From Fulvimarina sp040239565 (GTDB taxonomy: Bacteria; Pseudomonadota; Alphaproteobacteria; Rhizobiales; Rhizobiaceae): DNA of 64,000 nucleotides. The translations under genes were made by a program, and so were the position numbers. Within the stretch, counting starts at the first letter, position 1. Every line of letters begins with the position of its first letter. The stretch lies in assembly GCF_040239565.1 (NCBI RefSeq), contig NZ_JBEHWS010000008.1, positions 62,001 through 126,000 on the forward strand, given 5' to 3'. Shown piece by piece: positions 44,744 to 54,351 of the stretch. Below the pieces are notes generated by a model. That model saw nothing but the letters and a program-made list of their open reading frames with translations. It was not told the origin of the DNA and did no database searches.

Positions 44744-45712
44744 TCAGGCCACCCGGTCGCCGGGTTCCTTGCCGGCAAAGAAGGCTTCGAGATTGTCCAT
44801 AACGCGCCAGCCCATGGCATCGCGTGTCCATTTGGTGGCCGAGCCGAGATGAGGCAGCATGACGGCGTTGGTCTCGAGAAGCGGCGGCGGGATGATCGGC
44901 TCGCCCTCGAAGACGTCGAGGCCGGCACCGGCGATCGTGCCGTTGTTGAGGGCGTCGGCGAGGGCCTTGGCATCGACCACCTCACCGCGCGCGGAGTTTA
45001 CCAGGATCGCGGTTGGCTTCATCATTGCAAGCCGCTCGGAGTTGATGAGGTGGTAGTTCTCCTTGCCGCCCGGCATGTGCAGCGAGACGACGTCGGCTTC
45101 CTTGAGGACGGCCTCGATGGAATGGCGGGATTCAGCGTTGGTCGCTGCTGCCTTCTCAGGTGCGACGGGGAAGGCGTCATAATAGATGACCTTCATACCG
45201 AACCCGTGATGGGCGCGCTTGGCCGCTTCCTGGCCGATGCGGCCGAAGCCGAGAACGCCAAAGGTGCCACCGGAAATCTTGGTGCCGATCATGTGGGTCG
45301 GGCGCCAGCCGGTCCAGTTGCCGGCGCGCAGTTCGCGCTCACCCTCGCCGGCGCGGCGCGCGGCCATGAGCATCAGCGTCATGGCGAGATCGGCGGTGCA
45401 TTCGGAAAGGACTTCAGGCGTATTGGTGACGACGATGCCGGCCTTCTTGGCGGCGTCCGTGTCGATATGGCTGAAGCCGACGCCGTAGCTGGCGATGATC
45501 TTCGTCCTTGGATCCGTGACGTCGAGAACCGAGGCGTCGACCTTGTCGGAGACTGTCGGGCAGAAGGCGTCGTACTCCATGAGCGCCTGACGCATCTCGT
45601 CGGCCGACATCGGCTTGTCGTTCTCGTTGAACGTGACGTCGTAGGTCTCTGCGAGTTTCGTCTCGACGGCTTCCGGCCAGCGGCGCGTCACCAGTATCTT
45701 CGGCTTGCTCAT
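44744..45712 (-). CDS. hprA: Hydroxypyruvate reductase (D-glycerate dehydrogenase)
   Basis: 322 residues from ATG 45712, with GGAGGAGGA upstream. D-2-hydroxyacid dehydrogenase: GVLGFGRIGQEAAKRA for NAD, NSARGEVVDAKAL with the catalytic Arg, DVFEGEPIIPP with Glu, MLPHLGSATK with His. Reduces hydroxypyruvate to glycerate in the serine cycle. Member of the mcl-mtkA-mtkB-hprA-gck run. Confidence 0.93.
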   Translation of the reverse strand: MSKPKILVTRRWPEAVETKLAETYDVTFNENDKPMSADEMRQALMEYDAFCPTVSDKVDASVLDVTDPRTKIIASYGVGFSHIDTDAAKKAGIVVTNTPEVLSECTADLAMTLMLMAARRAGEGERELRAGNWTGWRPTHMIGTKISGGTFGVLGFGRIGQEAAKRAHHGFGMKVIYYDAFPVAPEKAAATNAESRHSIEAVLKEADVVSLHMPGGKENYHLINSERLAMMKPTAILVNSARGEVVDAKALADALNNGTIAGAGLDVFEGEPIIPPPLLETNAVMLPHLGSATKWTRDAMGWRVMDNLEAFFAGKEPGDRVA

Positions 45713-45809
45713 GCGAATCCTCCTCCCGAGTGCTGACAAGAAAGGGCGGATGGCGCGGGTTGTCCATACCCGCGCCCCGCCGATCCTGCCGTGTCTTTTC
45801 GTTGCCGCG

Positions 45810-46706
45810 TCAGGCGGCCTTCTTCGTTCCGATCATTTCCTCGACGACTTCGCCGAAGGCGGAAGGGTGCGGGACGACATTGATGCCGCACTTCTTCATG
45901 ATCTCGATCTTCTCGGCCGCCGACTCGCCCTCGGTGGAAACGATGGCGCCGGCATGGCCCATGCGCTTGCCCTTTGGCGCCGAAGCGCCTGCGATGAAGG
46001 CGGCGATCGGCTTTGACATGTTCTCCTTGGCCCAGTGGGCGGCTTCGGCCTCCTGCGGGCCACCGATTTCGCCGATCATCACGACGGCGTCGGTATCCGG
46101 ATCGGCCTCGAAGAGTTCGAGACAGTCCTTGAAGGAGGAGCCGTTGATGGGATCGCCGCCGATGCCGATCGAGGTGGAGATGCCGATGCCCTTCTCCAGC
46201 ATCTGGGCGGCCGCTTCATAGGAGAGGGTTCCCGAACGCGCGACGACGCCGATGCGGCCGGACTTGTAGATATTGGTCGGCATAATGCCCATGAAGCCCT
46301 GATCGGGCGTGATCATGCCCGCGCAGTTCGGCCCGAAAAGGCGCATCTTGTCGGACTGCTTGTAGCGGCGCATGTAGCGCTTCACGCGCATCATGTCCTG
46401 GGCGGGGATGCCGTCGGTGATGCAGACGCAGAACTTGATGCCGGCGTCCGCCGCTTCCATGATCGAGTCCGCCGCGAACGGTGGCGGCACGAAGACGATG
46501 GAGGCCTCGGCCCCGGTCTCCTCGACCGCACCACGAACCGTATTGAAGACCGGCAGGTCGAGATGCATCTGGCCGCCCTTGGAGGGCGTCACGCCGCCGA
46601 CAACGTTGGTGCCATAACGGATCATGTCCTCGGCGTGGAACGTGCCGATCTTGCCGGTGAAGCCCTGGACGATGACCTTGGTATCCTTGGTGAGTAGTAC
46701 TGCCAT
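45810..46706 (-). CDS. mtkB: Malate-CoA ligase (malate thiokinase) alpha-like subunit
   Basis: 298 residues from ATG 46706 with GGAGG upstream. SucD-like: VIVQGFTGKIGTFHAEDMIR, CVCITDGIPAQDMM, RLFGPNCAGMITPDQGFMG, GRIGVVARSGTLSYEAAA, and GKRMGHAGAIV carrying the phospho-His. The C1 context and its place after mcl and mtkA argue for malate rather than succinate as substrate; a TCA-cycle sucCD would sit with sucAB. Confidence 0.92.
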   Translation of the reverse strand: MAVLLTKDTKVIVQGFTGKIGTFHAEDMIRYGTNVVGGVTPSKGGQMHLDLPVFNTVRGAVEETGAEASIVFVPPPFAADSIMEAADAGIKFCVCITDGIPAQDMMRVKRYMRRYKQSDKMRLFGPNCAGMITPDQGFMGIMPTNIYKSGRIGVVARSGTLSYEAAAQMLEKGIGISTSIGIGGDPINGSSFKDCLELFEADPDTDAVVMIGEIGGPQEAEAAHWAKENMSKPIAAFIAGASAPKGKRMGHAGAIVSTEGESAAEKIEIMKKCGINVVPHPSAFGEVVEEMIGTKKAA

Positions 46707-46717
46707 GATGTCCTCCC

Positions 46718-47902
46718 TCAGGCGGCTTTCGACGAGCCGGCGTTCTTCCACGCGGCGACGGCTTTTTCCGCACCCTCCTTGAGGGTGTCGGCGACGATGA
46801 TGTCTTCGCCGGAATCGGCGAGGATCTGCTTGCCCTTTTCGACATTCGTGCCGGCGAGGCGGACGATGATGGGCAGGTCGACGCCGACCTCCTGCTTGGC
46901 CTTGATCACGCCTTCCGCGACCCAGTCGCAGCGGTTGATGCCGGCGAAGATGTTGACGAAGATCACCTTCACGTTCTCGTCCTGAAGGACGGCGCGGAAG
47001 CTCTTCGCCACGCGGTCGGGGCTCGCGCCGCCGCCGATGTCGAGGAAGTTCGCCGGTTCGCCGCCCGCGATCTTGATCATGTCGAGGGTCGCCATGGCGA
47101 GGCCCGCGCCGTTGATGATGCAGCCGATCTCGCCGTCGAGGCCGACATAGGAAAGGCCGCGATCGGACGCGAAGGTCTCGCGCGGGTCTTCCTGGCTCTT
47201 GTCGCGGAGTTCGGAGATTTCCTGCCGGCGGAAGAGGGCGTTCTCGTCGAAGCTCATTTTGGCATCGAGCGCCATGACGCTCCCGCCACCCGTGATGACA
47301 AGAGGATTGATTTCCAGCATCGAGGCGTCGTGGTCGCGGAAGGCTCGGTAGCAGCCGAGGATCGTGTCGACCATGCGGTTCACGACCTTGTAGTCGAGGC
47401 CGAGATTGTAGGCGATCTCACGGGCCTGGAAATCCTGAAGGCCGTGTCCGGGATCGACCACCGTCTTGATGAGGGACTCCGGTTCCTTGTCGGCGATCTC
47501 CTCGACTTCCATGCCGCCGGAAGAGGAGGCGATGATCATGATGCGCTCGGCCTTCCGGTCGAGCACGAAGCCGAGATAGAGCTCCTGCGCGATGTCCACC
47601 GTCTCCTCGATATAGAGGCGGTTGACGAGCTTGCCCTCAGGGCCGGTCTGGTGTGTGACGAGGCGCTTGCCCAGCATATCCTCGGCGGCCTCTTTCACCG
47701 CCTTGTCGCTGTCGCAGAGCTTCACGCCGCCGGCCTTGCCTCGGGCGCCGGAATGGATCTGCGCCTTCACCGCCCAGCGGTCGCCGCCGATCTCGCTCGC
47801 ACGATACGCCGCCTGTTCGGGGCTGTAGGCAAGGCCGCCGCGTGGCAGGTTCACGCCGTGCCGGGCGAGAAGCTCCTTGGCCTGATATTCATGGATATCC
47901 AT
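46718..47902 (-). CDS. mtkA: Malate-CoA ligase (malate thiokinase) beta-like subunit
   Basis: 394 residues, ATP-grasp SucC type: MDIHEYQAKELLARHGVNLP, VKAQIHSGARGKAGGVKLC, EINPLVITGGGSVMALDAK, GLDGEIGCIINGAGLAMATL and FLDIGGGASPDRV. With MtkB it activates malate to malyl-CoA. Distance to mtkB is 11 bp and to mcl 25 bp. Confidence 0.94.
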   Translation of the reverse strand: MDIHEYQAKELLARHGVNLPRGGLAYSPEQAAYRASEIGGDRWAVKAQIHSGARGKAGGVKLCDSDKAVKEAAEDMLGKRLVTHQTGPEGKLVNRLYIEETVDIAQELYLGFVLDRKAERIMIIASSSGGMEVEEIADKEPESLIKTVVDPGHGLQDFQAREIAYNLGLDYKVVNRMVDTILGCYRAFRDHDASMLEINPLVITGGGSVMALDAKMSFDENALFRRQEISELRDKSQEDPRETFASDRGLSYVGLDGEIGCIINGAGLAMATLDMIKIAGGEPANFLDIGGGASPDRVAKSFRAVLQDENVKVIFVNIFAGINRCDWVAEGVIKAKQEVGVDLPIIVRLAGTNVEKGKQILADSGEDIIVADTLKEGAEKAVAAWKNAGSSKAA

Positions 47903-47927
47903 GTCATGTCTCCCTTGTCGTGGCTGC

Positions 47928-48866
47928 TCAGCGCGCGTTGATCGCTTCGTGCATTTTCAGAACGTTCTGGGCCATGCGCTCGGACGCGGCGTCGATCATC
48001 TTGCCGTCGAGGGAGGCCGCGCCTTGGCCCTTGCCTTCCGCTTCCTTCAACGCTGCGAGGATCTTGCGGGCCTTCTCGACCTCGGAGTCCGGCGGCGAGA
48101 AGACGTCGTTGGCGAGCTTGATCTGCGAAGGATGGATCGCCCACTTGCCCTCGATGCCGAGGGATGCCGCACGGTTGGCGCCATCGACGAAGCCTTCGGG
48201 ATCGGAGAAGTCGCCGAAAGGTCCGTCGATCGGGCGAAGGCCGTATGCGCGGCACGCGACCGTCATGCGCGACAGGGCGTAGTGCCACTGGTCGCCGGGA
48301 TAGTTGGGGTTGAGGCCGCCGATATTGGTGGTGCGCGCCTTGTTGAAGGCGGCATAGTCGGCGACGCCGAAATGCAGGGCCTCCAAGCGGCCGCCATAGG
48401 CTGCGATCTTTTCCACGTTCGCCATGCCGAGGGCAGTCTCTATCAGCGCCTCGATGCCGACCTTTGTGTCGTAGCCCTTCGCCATCTCGATCTGATTGAC
48501 CATGGCCTCGACCATGTAGATGTCGGAGGGGTTGCCGACCTTCGGGATCAGGATCGTGTCGAAGCGATCGCCGGCCTGTTCCATGAGGTCGACGACGTCG
48601 CGATACATGTACTTCGTGTCGATGCCGTTGATGCGGACGGAGACCGTCTTGTTCTTGGCGCGCCAGTCGATGTCGTTGAGGATCTGGATGATGTTCTTGA
48701 GCGCCTTTTCCTTGTCGGGCGGCGCGACCGCGTCCTCGATATCGAGAAAGACGTAATCGGCCTCGCCCTCGGCGGCCTTTTCCATCATCGTGACGTTGGC
48801 GCCCGGCACGGCGAGTTCGCTTCGCTGAAGCCTGAATTTCCGTAGATTGTGGAGCTCGTGGCTCAT
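47928..48866 (-). CDS. mcl: Malyl-CoA lyase
   Basis: 312 residues of the HpcH/HpaI (CitE-like) family: LAVPGANVTMMEKAAEGEAD, YVFLDIEDAVAPPDKEKA with metal-binding Glu/Asp, TILIPKVGNPSDIY, IGIEALIETALGM-like VGIEALIETALGMANVEKI, and GKWAIHPSQIKLANDVF. Cleaves malyl-CoA to acetyl-CoA and glyoxylate. It is the first large gene of the serine-cycle operon, 30 bp after a small ORF. Confidence 0.95.
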   Translation of the reverse strand: MSHELHNLRKFRLQRSELAVPGANVTMMEKAAEGEADYVFLDIEDAVAPPDKEKALKNIIQILNDIDWRAKNKTVSVRINGIDTKYMYRDVVDLMEQAGDRFDTILIPKVGNPSDIYMVEAMVNQIEMAKGYDTKVGIEALIETALGMANVEKIAAYGGRLEALHFGVADYAAFNKARTTNIGGLNPNYPGDQWHYALSRMTVACRAYGLRPIDGPFGDFSDPEGFVDGANRAASLGIEGKWAIHPSQIKLANDVFSPPDSEVEKARKILAALKEAEGKGQGAASLDGKMIDAASERMAQNVLKMHEAINAR

Positions 48867-48896
48867 GGGCTTCTCTCCCTTTGAATATGATTGGCC

Positions 48897-49127
48897 TCAG
48901 GCGATCGCGGTTGCGCGGCTCGCTTCGCAGGCGGTGGACTGTTCGATGGCGGGGGCGAACCTCGGCCGCTGAGAGCGGTTATCGTTCGTCGAGCTGGCGC
49001 AGGTCGGACCGGAAAGCTCTTTGAAGTCTGTCGCGCTATCGCTCGTCTCTGCCGCTTCCGCGGCTTTGCGAACAGGCTGCGGCACGGTCATCGGACGCGG
49101 TCGAAACAGCTGTTTATGACCGGTCAT
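48897..49127 (-). CDS. Small ORF heading the serine-cycle operon
   Basis: 76 residues from ATG 49127, with a strong GGGAGG seven to eight bases upstream. It is low-complexity and basic at the start (MTGHKQLFRPRPMTVPQPVR) and has no known domain. It lies 30 bp before mcl and downstream of two inverted repeats, so it is transcribed with the operon if real. It may be a leader peptide or a spurious frame. Confidence 0.45.
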   Translation of the reverse strand: MTGHKQLFRPRPMTVPQPVRKAAEAAETSDSATDFKELSGPTCASSTNDNRSQRPRFAPAIEQSTACEASRATAIA

Positions 49128-49204
49128 TGCAAGTCCTCCCAGCGACTTCAACATGCCGGGAAGTATCTCGCCTGGCCCTCTGCGATACAAGGAAGGGACG
49201 GATA

Positions 49205-49240
49205 GGAACTTGACTGGTTCCGGGTAGGAAAACCTACCCG
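49205..49240. promoter_or_regulatory. Two adjoining inverted repeats upstream of the serine-cycle operon
   Basis: GGAAC-TTGACTG-GTTCC (49205-49221) is followed at once by CGGGTAGG-AAAA-CCTACCCG (49221-49240). They lie 78-113 bp before the small ORF start and downstream of the LuxR-type gene. Symmetry and position suit operators for a dimeric regulator. The second could also be a hairpin at the end of the LuxR-type gene, though it has no T-run on that strand. Confidence 0.6.
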
Positions 49241-49354
49241 AATGAGATGGCTCTTTTCTCTGTTCGACTTCCCGAGCGATCTCCGTGAAACCGTCGACAG
49301 GGCATAGGGTCGAGTCGATTTCTTTCGCGCCGCAGCAAACAGGCTCGCGCTCTA

Positions 49355-49972
49355 TCAGCGTTGTTCGTTCAGCCAGACCGCGACGGCCATAGCCCGGTTC
49401 TGGACATCCAGCTTCTCGTAGAGATTCTTCAGGTAATATTTGACCGTGTTCTGCGAGATGCCTGTTCGGGCCGCGATCTGAACATTCGTCCAGCCAAGGG
49501 CGAGCATCGAAAGGAGCTCGCGCTCGCGTACGGTGAGCTTGGAGATAGCCGTGTCGTTGACGGAGGTCAGATCGAGGAACGGGATGCAGATACGCCCGTT
49601 CGCGACGGCAAGCAGCGTGTCGAACAGCACTTCCGGATCGTCGAACTGGTAGCAGAAGCCGTAGGTGCCGAGGCGGACGGCCTGGCGCAGAATCACCATG
49701 TCCTCTTCCGCCGAGAAGATGACGACGCGCGGCGGCTTTTCCTTCTCCTTCAGCTTGATGAGAAGCGAAGCGCCGTCCATGTCGGCAAGGGTCCAGCCGA
49801 CGACGACGATGTCGAAATCGGGATCATCGGAGCGTCGGAGGATTTCCGCGCCACTTTCGGCGGTTCCGGTGAACGCAAATCGATCGTCCTTGCCGATCAG
49901 ATGCTTGAGCGCTGATACGACGAGCGGATTGCGCTCCGCCAGCAGGACCCGGATCGGTTTTTCGGCAGCCAT
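49355..49972 (-). CDS. LuxR/NarL-type regulator with atypical receiver
   Basis: 205 residues from ATG 49972 (GGAGG upstream). N-terminal receiver fold, C-terminal LuxR helix-turn-helix (LTVRERELLSMLALGWTNVQ, ISQNTVKYYLKNLYEKLDV). The receiver lacks the phosphorylation Asp (VVVGWTLADMDG: Gly59 in its place) and the conserved Lys (GTYGFCYQF: Gln109), and the acidic pair is reduced to AE. It should therefore act without phosphorylation. Lying between ppc and mcl on the same strand, it is a candidate regulator of the serine cycle. Confidence 0.9.
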   Translation of the reverse strand: MAAEKPIRVLLAERNPLVVSALKHLIGKDDRFAFTGTAESGAEILRRSDDPDFDIVVVGWTLADMDGASLLIKLKEKEKPPRVVIFSAEEDMVILRQAVRLGTYGFCYQFDDPEVLFDTLLAVANGRICIPFLDLTSVNDTAISKLTVRERELLSMLALGWTNVQIAARTGISQNTVKYYLKNLYEKLDVQNRAMAVAVWLNEQR

Positions 49973-50094
49973 GTTCCTCCCATGCCGACTCTCCGGAGGT
50001 GCCAATCCGGAGCGTCGTATTTCGTTGGCAGTCTAGTGAAATTCCAAGCTGCAGGTAAAGCCCCGCGCGACCTGAAATCGATCGTTTCGGCACC

Positions 50095-52887
50095 TTATCC
50101 CGTCCAGCCGAGGCCGGCGGACGTGCAGTGGATCGAGAGGAGCAGCGCGTCGAGCGTGCGCGGATCGCTGTCCTTGACCTTGTCCGTCTTGCGCACGCGC
50201 GACAGGAGTTTGACCTGAAGATCGTGGACGCCGGTCAGCTGCGGGGCGACGCGATCGATCTGGCGCTTGTGGACGGGGAAGCGCTCGGACAGATCGTTGG
50301 CGCCCGTCACTGCGATCAGCATCTTCTTCGTCAGCTCATATTCGGCCTCGATCTTCTCGAAGATCGCATTGCGCACAGTCTCGTCCTCGACAAGGGCCAC
50401 GTAGTCGCGGGCGATGTCGAGATTGCACTGGTAGTGCTGCTTCTCGACCTCGTCGACGATGAGGCGGAAGAGGCGCGAATTGCGGAACATGGACCTCAAG
50501 AGATTCATGCCGTTTTCGCCGCGAACCCGCACGAAGCTGTCGAAGGCCGTGCCGATGCCGTACCAGCCGGTCATCAGGTGGCGGTTCTGGCTCCAGGCGA
50601 AGACCCAGGGGATCGCGCGCAATTCCGAAAGATCCTTCGGACTGCCGCCGAAGCGGCGGGCCGGACGCGAGCCGATATTGAGGAGACCGAGTTCCTCCAC
50701 GGGGCTTGCCTGATTGAAGTAATCGATGAAGCCCTCGGTGCCGATGAGATCGGCATAAGCCGTCTGGGAAAGGCCGGAGAGCGCCTCCATCGCCTCGTTG
50801 AACTCGGCGTTGGCCTTCAGTTCTCGTTCGTGCGGGCTCTTCAGCGTGTGGGCGAGAACGCTCGCGGTCAGGATTTCGAGGTTGTGGAGTGCCGTGCCCT
50901 TGTTGGCGAACTTCGAGGAGACGACCTCGCCCTGCTCGGTGAGGCGCAGGGCCCCGTCTACGGTCTCGGGTGGTTGGGCGGCGATCGCGCGGCCCGTCGG
51001 CGCGCCGCCGCGGCTGACCGAACCGCCGCGGCCGTGGAAGAAGGAGACCTTGACCCGGCGCTTGACGCCGATCTCGTGCAGCGTGCGCTGGGCCTTTGAC
51101 AGCTCCCAGTTGGAGGTGAAGAAGCCGCCATCCTTGTTGGAGTCCGAATAGCCGAGCATCACCTCCTGACGGTCGCCGCATTCGCGCAAGGAGCGACGGA
51201 TCGCAGGGATGGAGATCATCTCGTCGAGGATGTCCGGCGCGGCTCGCAGGTCGTCGATGGTTTCGAAGAGCGGAACGATGGCAAGTGTCGTCGCGGCGCT
51301 CGGATCGTCGCCGGCGGTGATGCCGCCCCAGCGCGCGAGCAGATGGCAGGCGATCATGTCCTCGGCCGATTCCGTCATCGACAGGATGAAGGCGCCGATC
51401 GAGCGGTTGTCCTTCGCCTTGGCCTCGCGCATCACCCGGAAAAGATTGACGGTTTCCTGTGCGTCGTCGGAGAGTTCGTGGCCCTTTATATCGGGCTTGG
51501 CGTCGCTTCTCAGCGCTTCGCGGAGGCGATCTCCCCAGCCTTCGCTGCCCTTTTCGATCTTCTTTTCATTTTCGACGCCGAGATTGAGGAGTTCGGCCAC
51601 CACCTTGTTCACGATCGTCGCGTTCTGGCGAATATCGAGCGCGGCGGTGTGGAAGCCGAACGCTTCGAGCTGCCAGATGAGCGGGCGCACCAGCCGTTCG
51701 GCGACAGCGATGGCGCCGATCTCCACGAGGCCCTGATTGAGCGCCAGGAGCTCGCCGCGCATTTCGGCCGGGCTTCGATAGGATGTCGCGGCGCTTTCGC
51801 GCTTCTCGCCGTTCTCGTCGGCGAGGGTCGCCTTGAGGCGGGCCCGGATCGCGCAAACGAACTGGCGGAACGGCTCATTCGGGTTTCGATTGGCGATGCA
51901 GTCGCGTTCGCCGCTCAAGTCCATCGCGCTGTCGAGGGCCTCGCGGAAAGTCTCCGGGATGGTACAGACATTGGTCGAGACGCTGAGTTCGACGGCGAGG
52001 CGCTGGAGCGGCGCGATGTAGGATTCGAGTGCGGCGCGGCGGTATTCCTTGAGGGATGCATGCGTGAGATCGGCCGTGACGAAAGGGTTGCCGTCACGGT
52101 CACCGCCGATCCAGGTCGAAAAGCGCAAATTGGGCGAGACAGGAGCGGCGTTTTCCGGCGCATGGCGCCTGAGCGCGGCCGAGAGGACGTCGCCCAGCTT
52201 CGGCACGGTGTCGAACAGGATTTCGCGGAAGAAATGGAGGCCCCAGGCGACCTCCTGATCGACGGTGGGCTTCTCGAGGCGCAGTTCGCCGGTGAGCCAG
52301 AGAAGCTCGATCTCCCCGCGCAACCGGTCGATCAGCTCGTCGCGCTCGCGCGGCGACCAGCGCTGCTGCTCGGCCTCCGTCAGTGTGCGGTAGATGCGGC
52401 GGTGGATTTCGAGGACGGTGACTCGCTTGGTCTCGGTCGGGTGGGCCGTCATGGTGGGGCCGACGCGAAGTCCGCCGAGGATGCGTCGGATTTCTTCGCC
52501 GCTCTGGCCGTCTGCCATGCACTCGCCGACGACATTGGAGAAGGAACCGAGGATCGCGTCCGCGCTTCCCTTGCGCTCCACAGCGCGGCGGCGGCTGGTT
52601 GCGGTGTATTCCTCGGCGATCGCAAGGAGCTGGAACCAGGCGGCAATGGCCTGCAACCCGTCGAGCCAGAGGCTTTCGTCGAGGTCGCGCACAGACATCG
52701 AGCCGTTGACGACGCGGGCGAGGTCGGGATGGCGGCGCCGGACGACAGTGCTCAGCTGAGCGAGCAGAAGCCCGCGAATGCCCTGGCCGTTCGGCTCGAA
52801 GCCGGCGTCGGCCATGGCGCTCTCACGGGTTCTTGCGCGCTCGGCCGGAGCATCGTCGTGCTGGCTTTTCAGTTGAGCATTGCTCAT
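50095..52887 (-). CDS. ppc: Phosphoenolpyruvate carboxylase
   Basis: 930 residues from ATG 52887 (GGAGGAAG upstream). Catalytic motifs are intact: MTAHPTETKRVTVLEIHRR with the His, GYSDSNKDGGFFTSNWEL, VSFFHGRGGSVSRGGAP. The C-terminus is LGWTG instead of the usual RNTG, at the allosteric end. Supplies oxaloacetate for the serine cycle by fixing bicarbonate. Same strand as the operon, with a LuxR-type gene between. Confidence 0.97.
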   Translation of the reverse strand: MSNAQLKSQHDDAPAERARTRESAMADAGFEPNGQGIRGLLLAQLSTVVRRRHPDLARVVNGSMSVRDLDESLWLDGLQAIAAWFQLLAIAEEYTATSRRRAVERKGSADAILGSFSNVVGECMADGQSGEEIRRILGGLRVGPTMTAHPTETKRVTVLEIHRRIYRTLTEAEQQRWSPRERDELIDRLRGEIELLWLTGELRLEKPTVDQEVAWGLHFFREILFDTVPKLGDVLSAALRRHAPENAAPVSPNLRFSTWIGGDRDGNPFVTADLTHASLKEYRRAALESYIAPLQRLAVELSVSTNVCTIPETFREALDSAMDLSGERDCIANRNPNEPFRQFVCAIRARLKATLADENGEKRESAATSYRSPAEMRGELLALNQGLVEIGAIAVAERLVRPLIWQLEAFGFHTAALDIRQNATIVNKVVAELLNLGVENEKKIEKGSEGWGDRLREALRSDAKPDIKGHELSDDAQETVNLFRVMREAKAKDNRSIGAFILSMTESAEDMIACHLLARWGGITAGDDPSAATTLAIVPLFETIDDLRAAPDILDEMISIPAIRRSLRECGDRQEVMLGYSDSNKDGGFFTSNWELSKAQRTLHEIGVKRRVKVSFFHGRGGSVSRGGAPTGRAIAAQPPETVDGALRLTEQGEVVSSKFANKGTALHNLEILTASVLAHTLKSPHERELKANAEFNEAMEALSGLSQTAYADLIGTEGFIDYFNQASPVEELGLLNIGSRPARRFGGSPKDLSELRAIPWVFAWSQNRHLMTGWYGIGTAFDSFVRVRGENGMNLLRSMFRNSRLFRLIVDEVEKQHYQCNLDIARDYVALVEDETVRNAIFEKIEAEYELTKKMLIAVTGANDLSERFPVHKRQIDRVAPQLTGVHDLQVKLLSRVRKTDKVKDSDPRTLDALLLSIHCTSAGLGWTG

Positions 52888-53130
52888 GGCGGCTTCCTCC
52901 CGAATGGTCGAACCCGGCTGCCCTCCCGGCAATCGGATGCGGACGTTTTCCACATCGATAAATCGATTGAAAAAGCGCGTGGTGTTCAGTTTTGGAAGAA
53001 AGTGGCGTTTCCGCAAGGGAGGGCCGGGGTATCAACCACATGGCGGCTGGGTAGAAAATGTTCTCCGACCGGTTGATGGTGCCCAGCCGGCGCGATCACC
53101 CCTCAAGGACCGCGCCGAACGGGGTATTGC

Positions 53131-54246
53131 CTAGCCGGCAAGCGCTTTCGGCCCCTCTACGAAATCTGTCTTGAGGGAGTCGGCGACTGCCCGGTTGGTG
53201 ATCTTGCCGCGATGGACGTTGAGGCCGGCCATCAGGTGCGGATCGGTCTTGAGCGCTTCGAGGCCATTATCGGCAAGCGCAAGGCCGAAGGGCAGTGTCG
53301 CGTTGTTGAGGGCGTAGGCCGAGGTGATCGGCACGGCGCCCGGCATGTTCGCGACGCAGTAGTGAACGACGCCCTCGATCTCGAAGGTCGGCTCGGCGTG
53401 GGTGGTGGCCTTCGAGGTCTCGAAGCAGCCGCCCTGATCGATCGCGACATCGACGAGAACCGAGCCGGTTTTCATGGAGGAAAGCATGTCCCGGGTGACG
53501 AGCTTGGGTGCAGCCGCGCCGGGGATGAGAACCGCGCCGATGACCAGATCGGCCTCGAACACGCATTCGTCGATCGCGGTCGGGGTCGAGAAGCGAGTCA
53601 TGACCCTGCCTTCGAAGAGATCGTCGAGTTCTCTGAGGCGCGGGATCGAGCGGTCGAGGATGGTGACTTCGGCGCCAAGGCCGATCGCCATCTTGGCCGC
53701 CTCCTTGCCGACGACACCCCCGCCGATAATCGCGACCTTGCCCGGCGCGACGCCCGGAACGCCGCCGAGCAGGATACCGCGCCCGCCATGGGCCTTTTCG
53801 AGCGCCCGCGCGCCGGCCTGCACCGAAAGACGCCCAGCGACCTCGGACATCGGTGCGAGGAGGGGCAGCCCGCCGCGCGGATCGGTGACCGTCTCGTAGG
53901 CGACGGCGGTGACGCCGGACCCGATGAGACCCTTGGTCTGTTCCGGATCGGGTGCCAGATGGAGATAGGTGTAGAGGATCTGGTTCTCGCGCAGCTGCGC
54001 CCATTCCTGCGGCTGCGGTTCCTTGACCTTCACCACCATGTCGGCGCCGGAGAAGACATCGGAAGCGCTGCCGACGATCTTTGCGCCGGCGGCTTCATAG
54101 TGCGCGTCAGGTGCATCGATGCCGCTGCCGGCTCCGGTCTCGATGATCACCTCGTGGCCGTGAGCGACATATTCGCGGACGGCGGCGGGCGTGAGGCCTA
54201 CGCGATATTCGTGGTTCTTGATTTCCTTTGGGCAGCCGACGCGCAT
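53131..54246 (-). CDS. ald: Alanine dehydrogenase
   Basis: 371 residues from ATG 54246 (AGGAG upstream). MRVGCPKEIKNHEYRVGLTP is the family N-terminus; YTYLHLAPDPEQT carries the active-site His, KVAIIGGGVVGKEAAKMAIG the NAD site, and VDVAIDQGGCFETSKATTH the C-terminal motif. Interconverts alanine with pyruvate and ammonia. It may feed pyruvate or provide amino groups to the serine cycle. Confidence 0.95.
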   Translation of the reverse strand: MRVGCPKEIKNHEYRVGLTPAAVREYVAHGHEVIIETGAGSGIDAPDAHYEAAGAKIVGSASDVFSGADMVVKVKEPQPQEWAQLRENQILYTYLHLAPDPEQTKGLIGSGVTAVAYETVTDPRGGLPLLAPMSEVAGRLSVQAGARALEKAHGGRGILLGGVPGVAPGKVAIIGGGVVGKEAAKMAIGLGAEVTILDRSIPRLRELDDLFEGRVMTRFSTPTAIDECVFEADLVIGAVLIPGAAAPKLVTRDMLSSMKTGSVLVDVAIDQGGCFETSKATTHAEPTFEIEGVVHYCVANMPGAVPITSAYALNNATLPFGLALADNGLEALKTDPHLMAGLNVHRGKITNRAVADSLKTDFVEGPKALAG

Positions 54247-54351
54247 GCGAGGTTCTCCTGGCAAAACGAAAGGATAGGCCGGAATTGCGGCACCGTCGAA
54301 TTGTCGCGCGGGTTCGCGGCGTCCAGAGGCGCGAGGAAACCGGTGTGTTCG

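Noticed and set aside
49221..49240. Palindrome as terminator of the LuxR-type gene
   Set aside because: No T-run follows on the minus strand and it is over 100 bp from the stop; an operator is the better reading.
51343..53076. 577-residue open frame opposite ppc
   Set aside because: Antisense shadow of ppc; high-GC codon bias keeps the opposite frame open.
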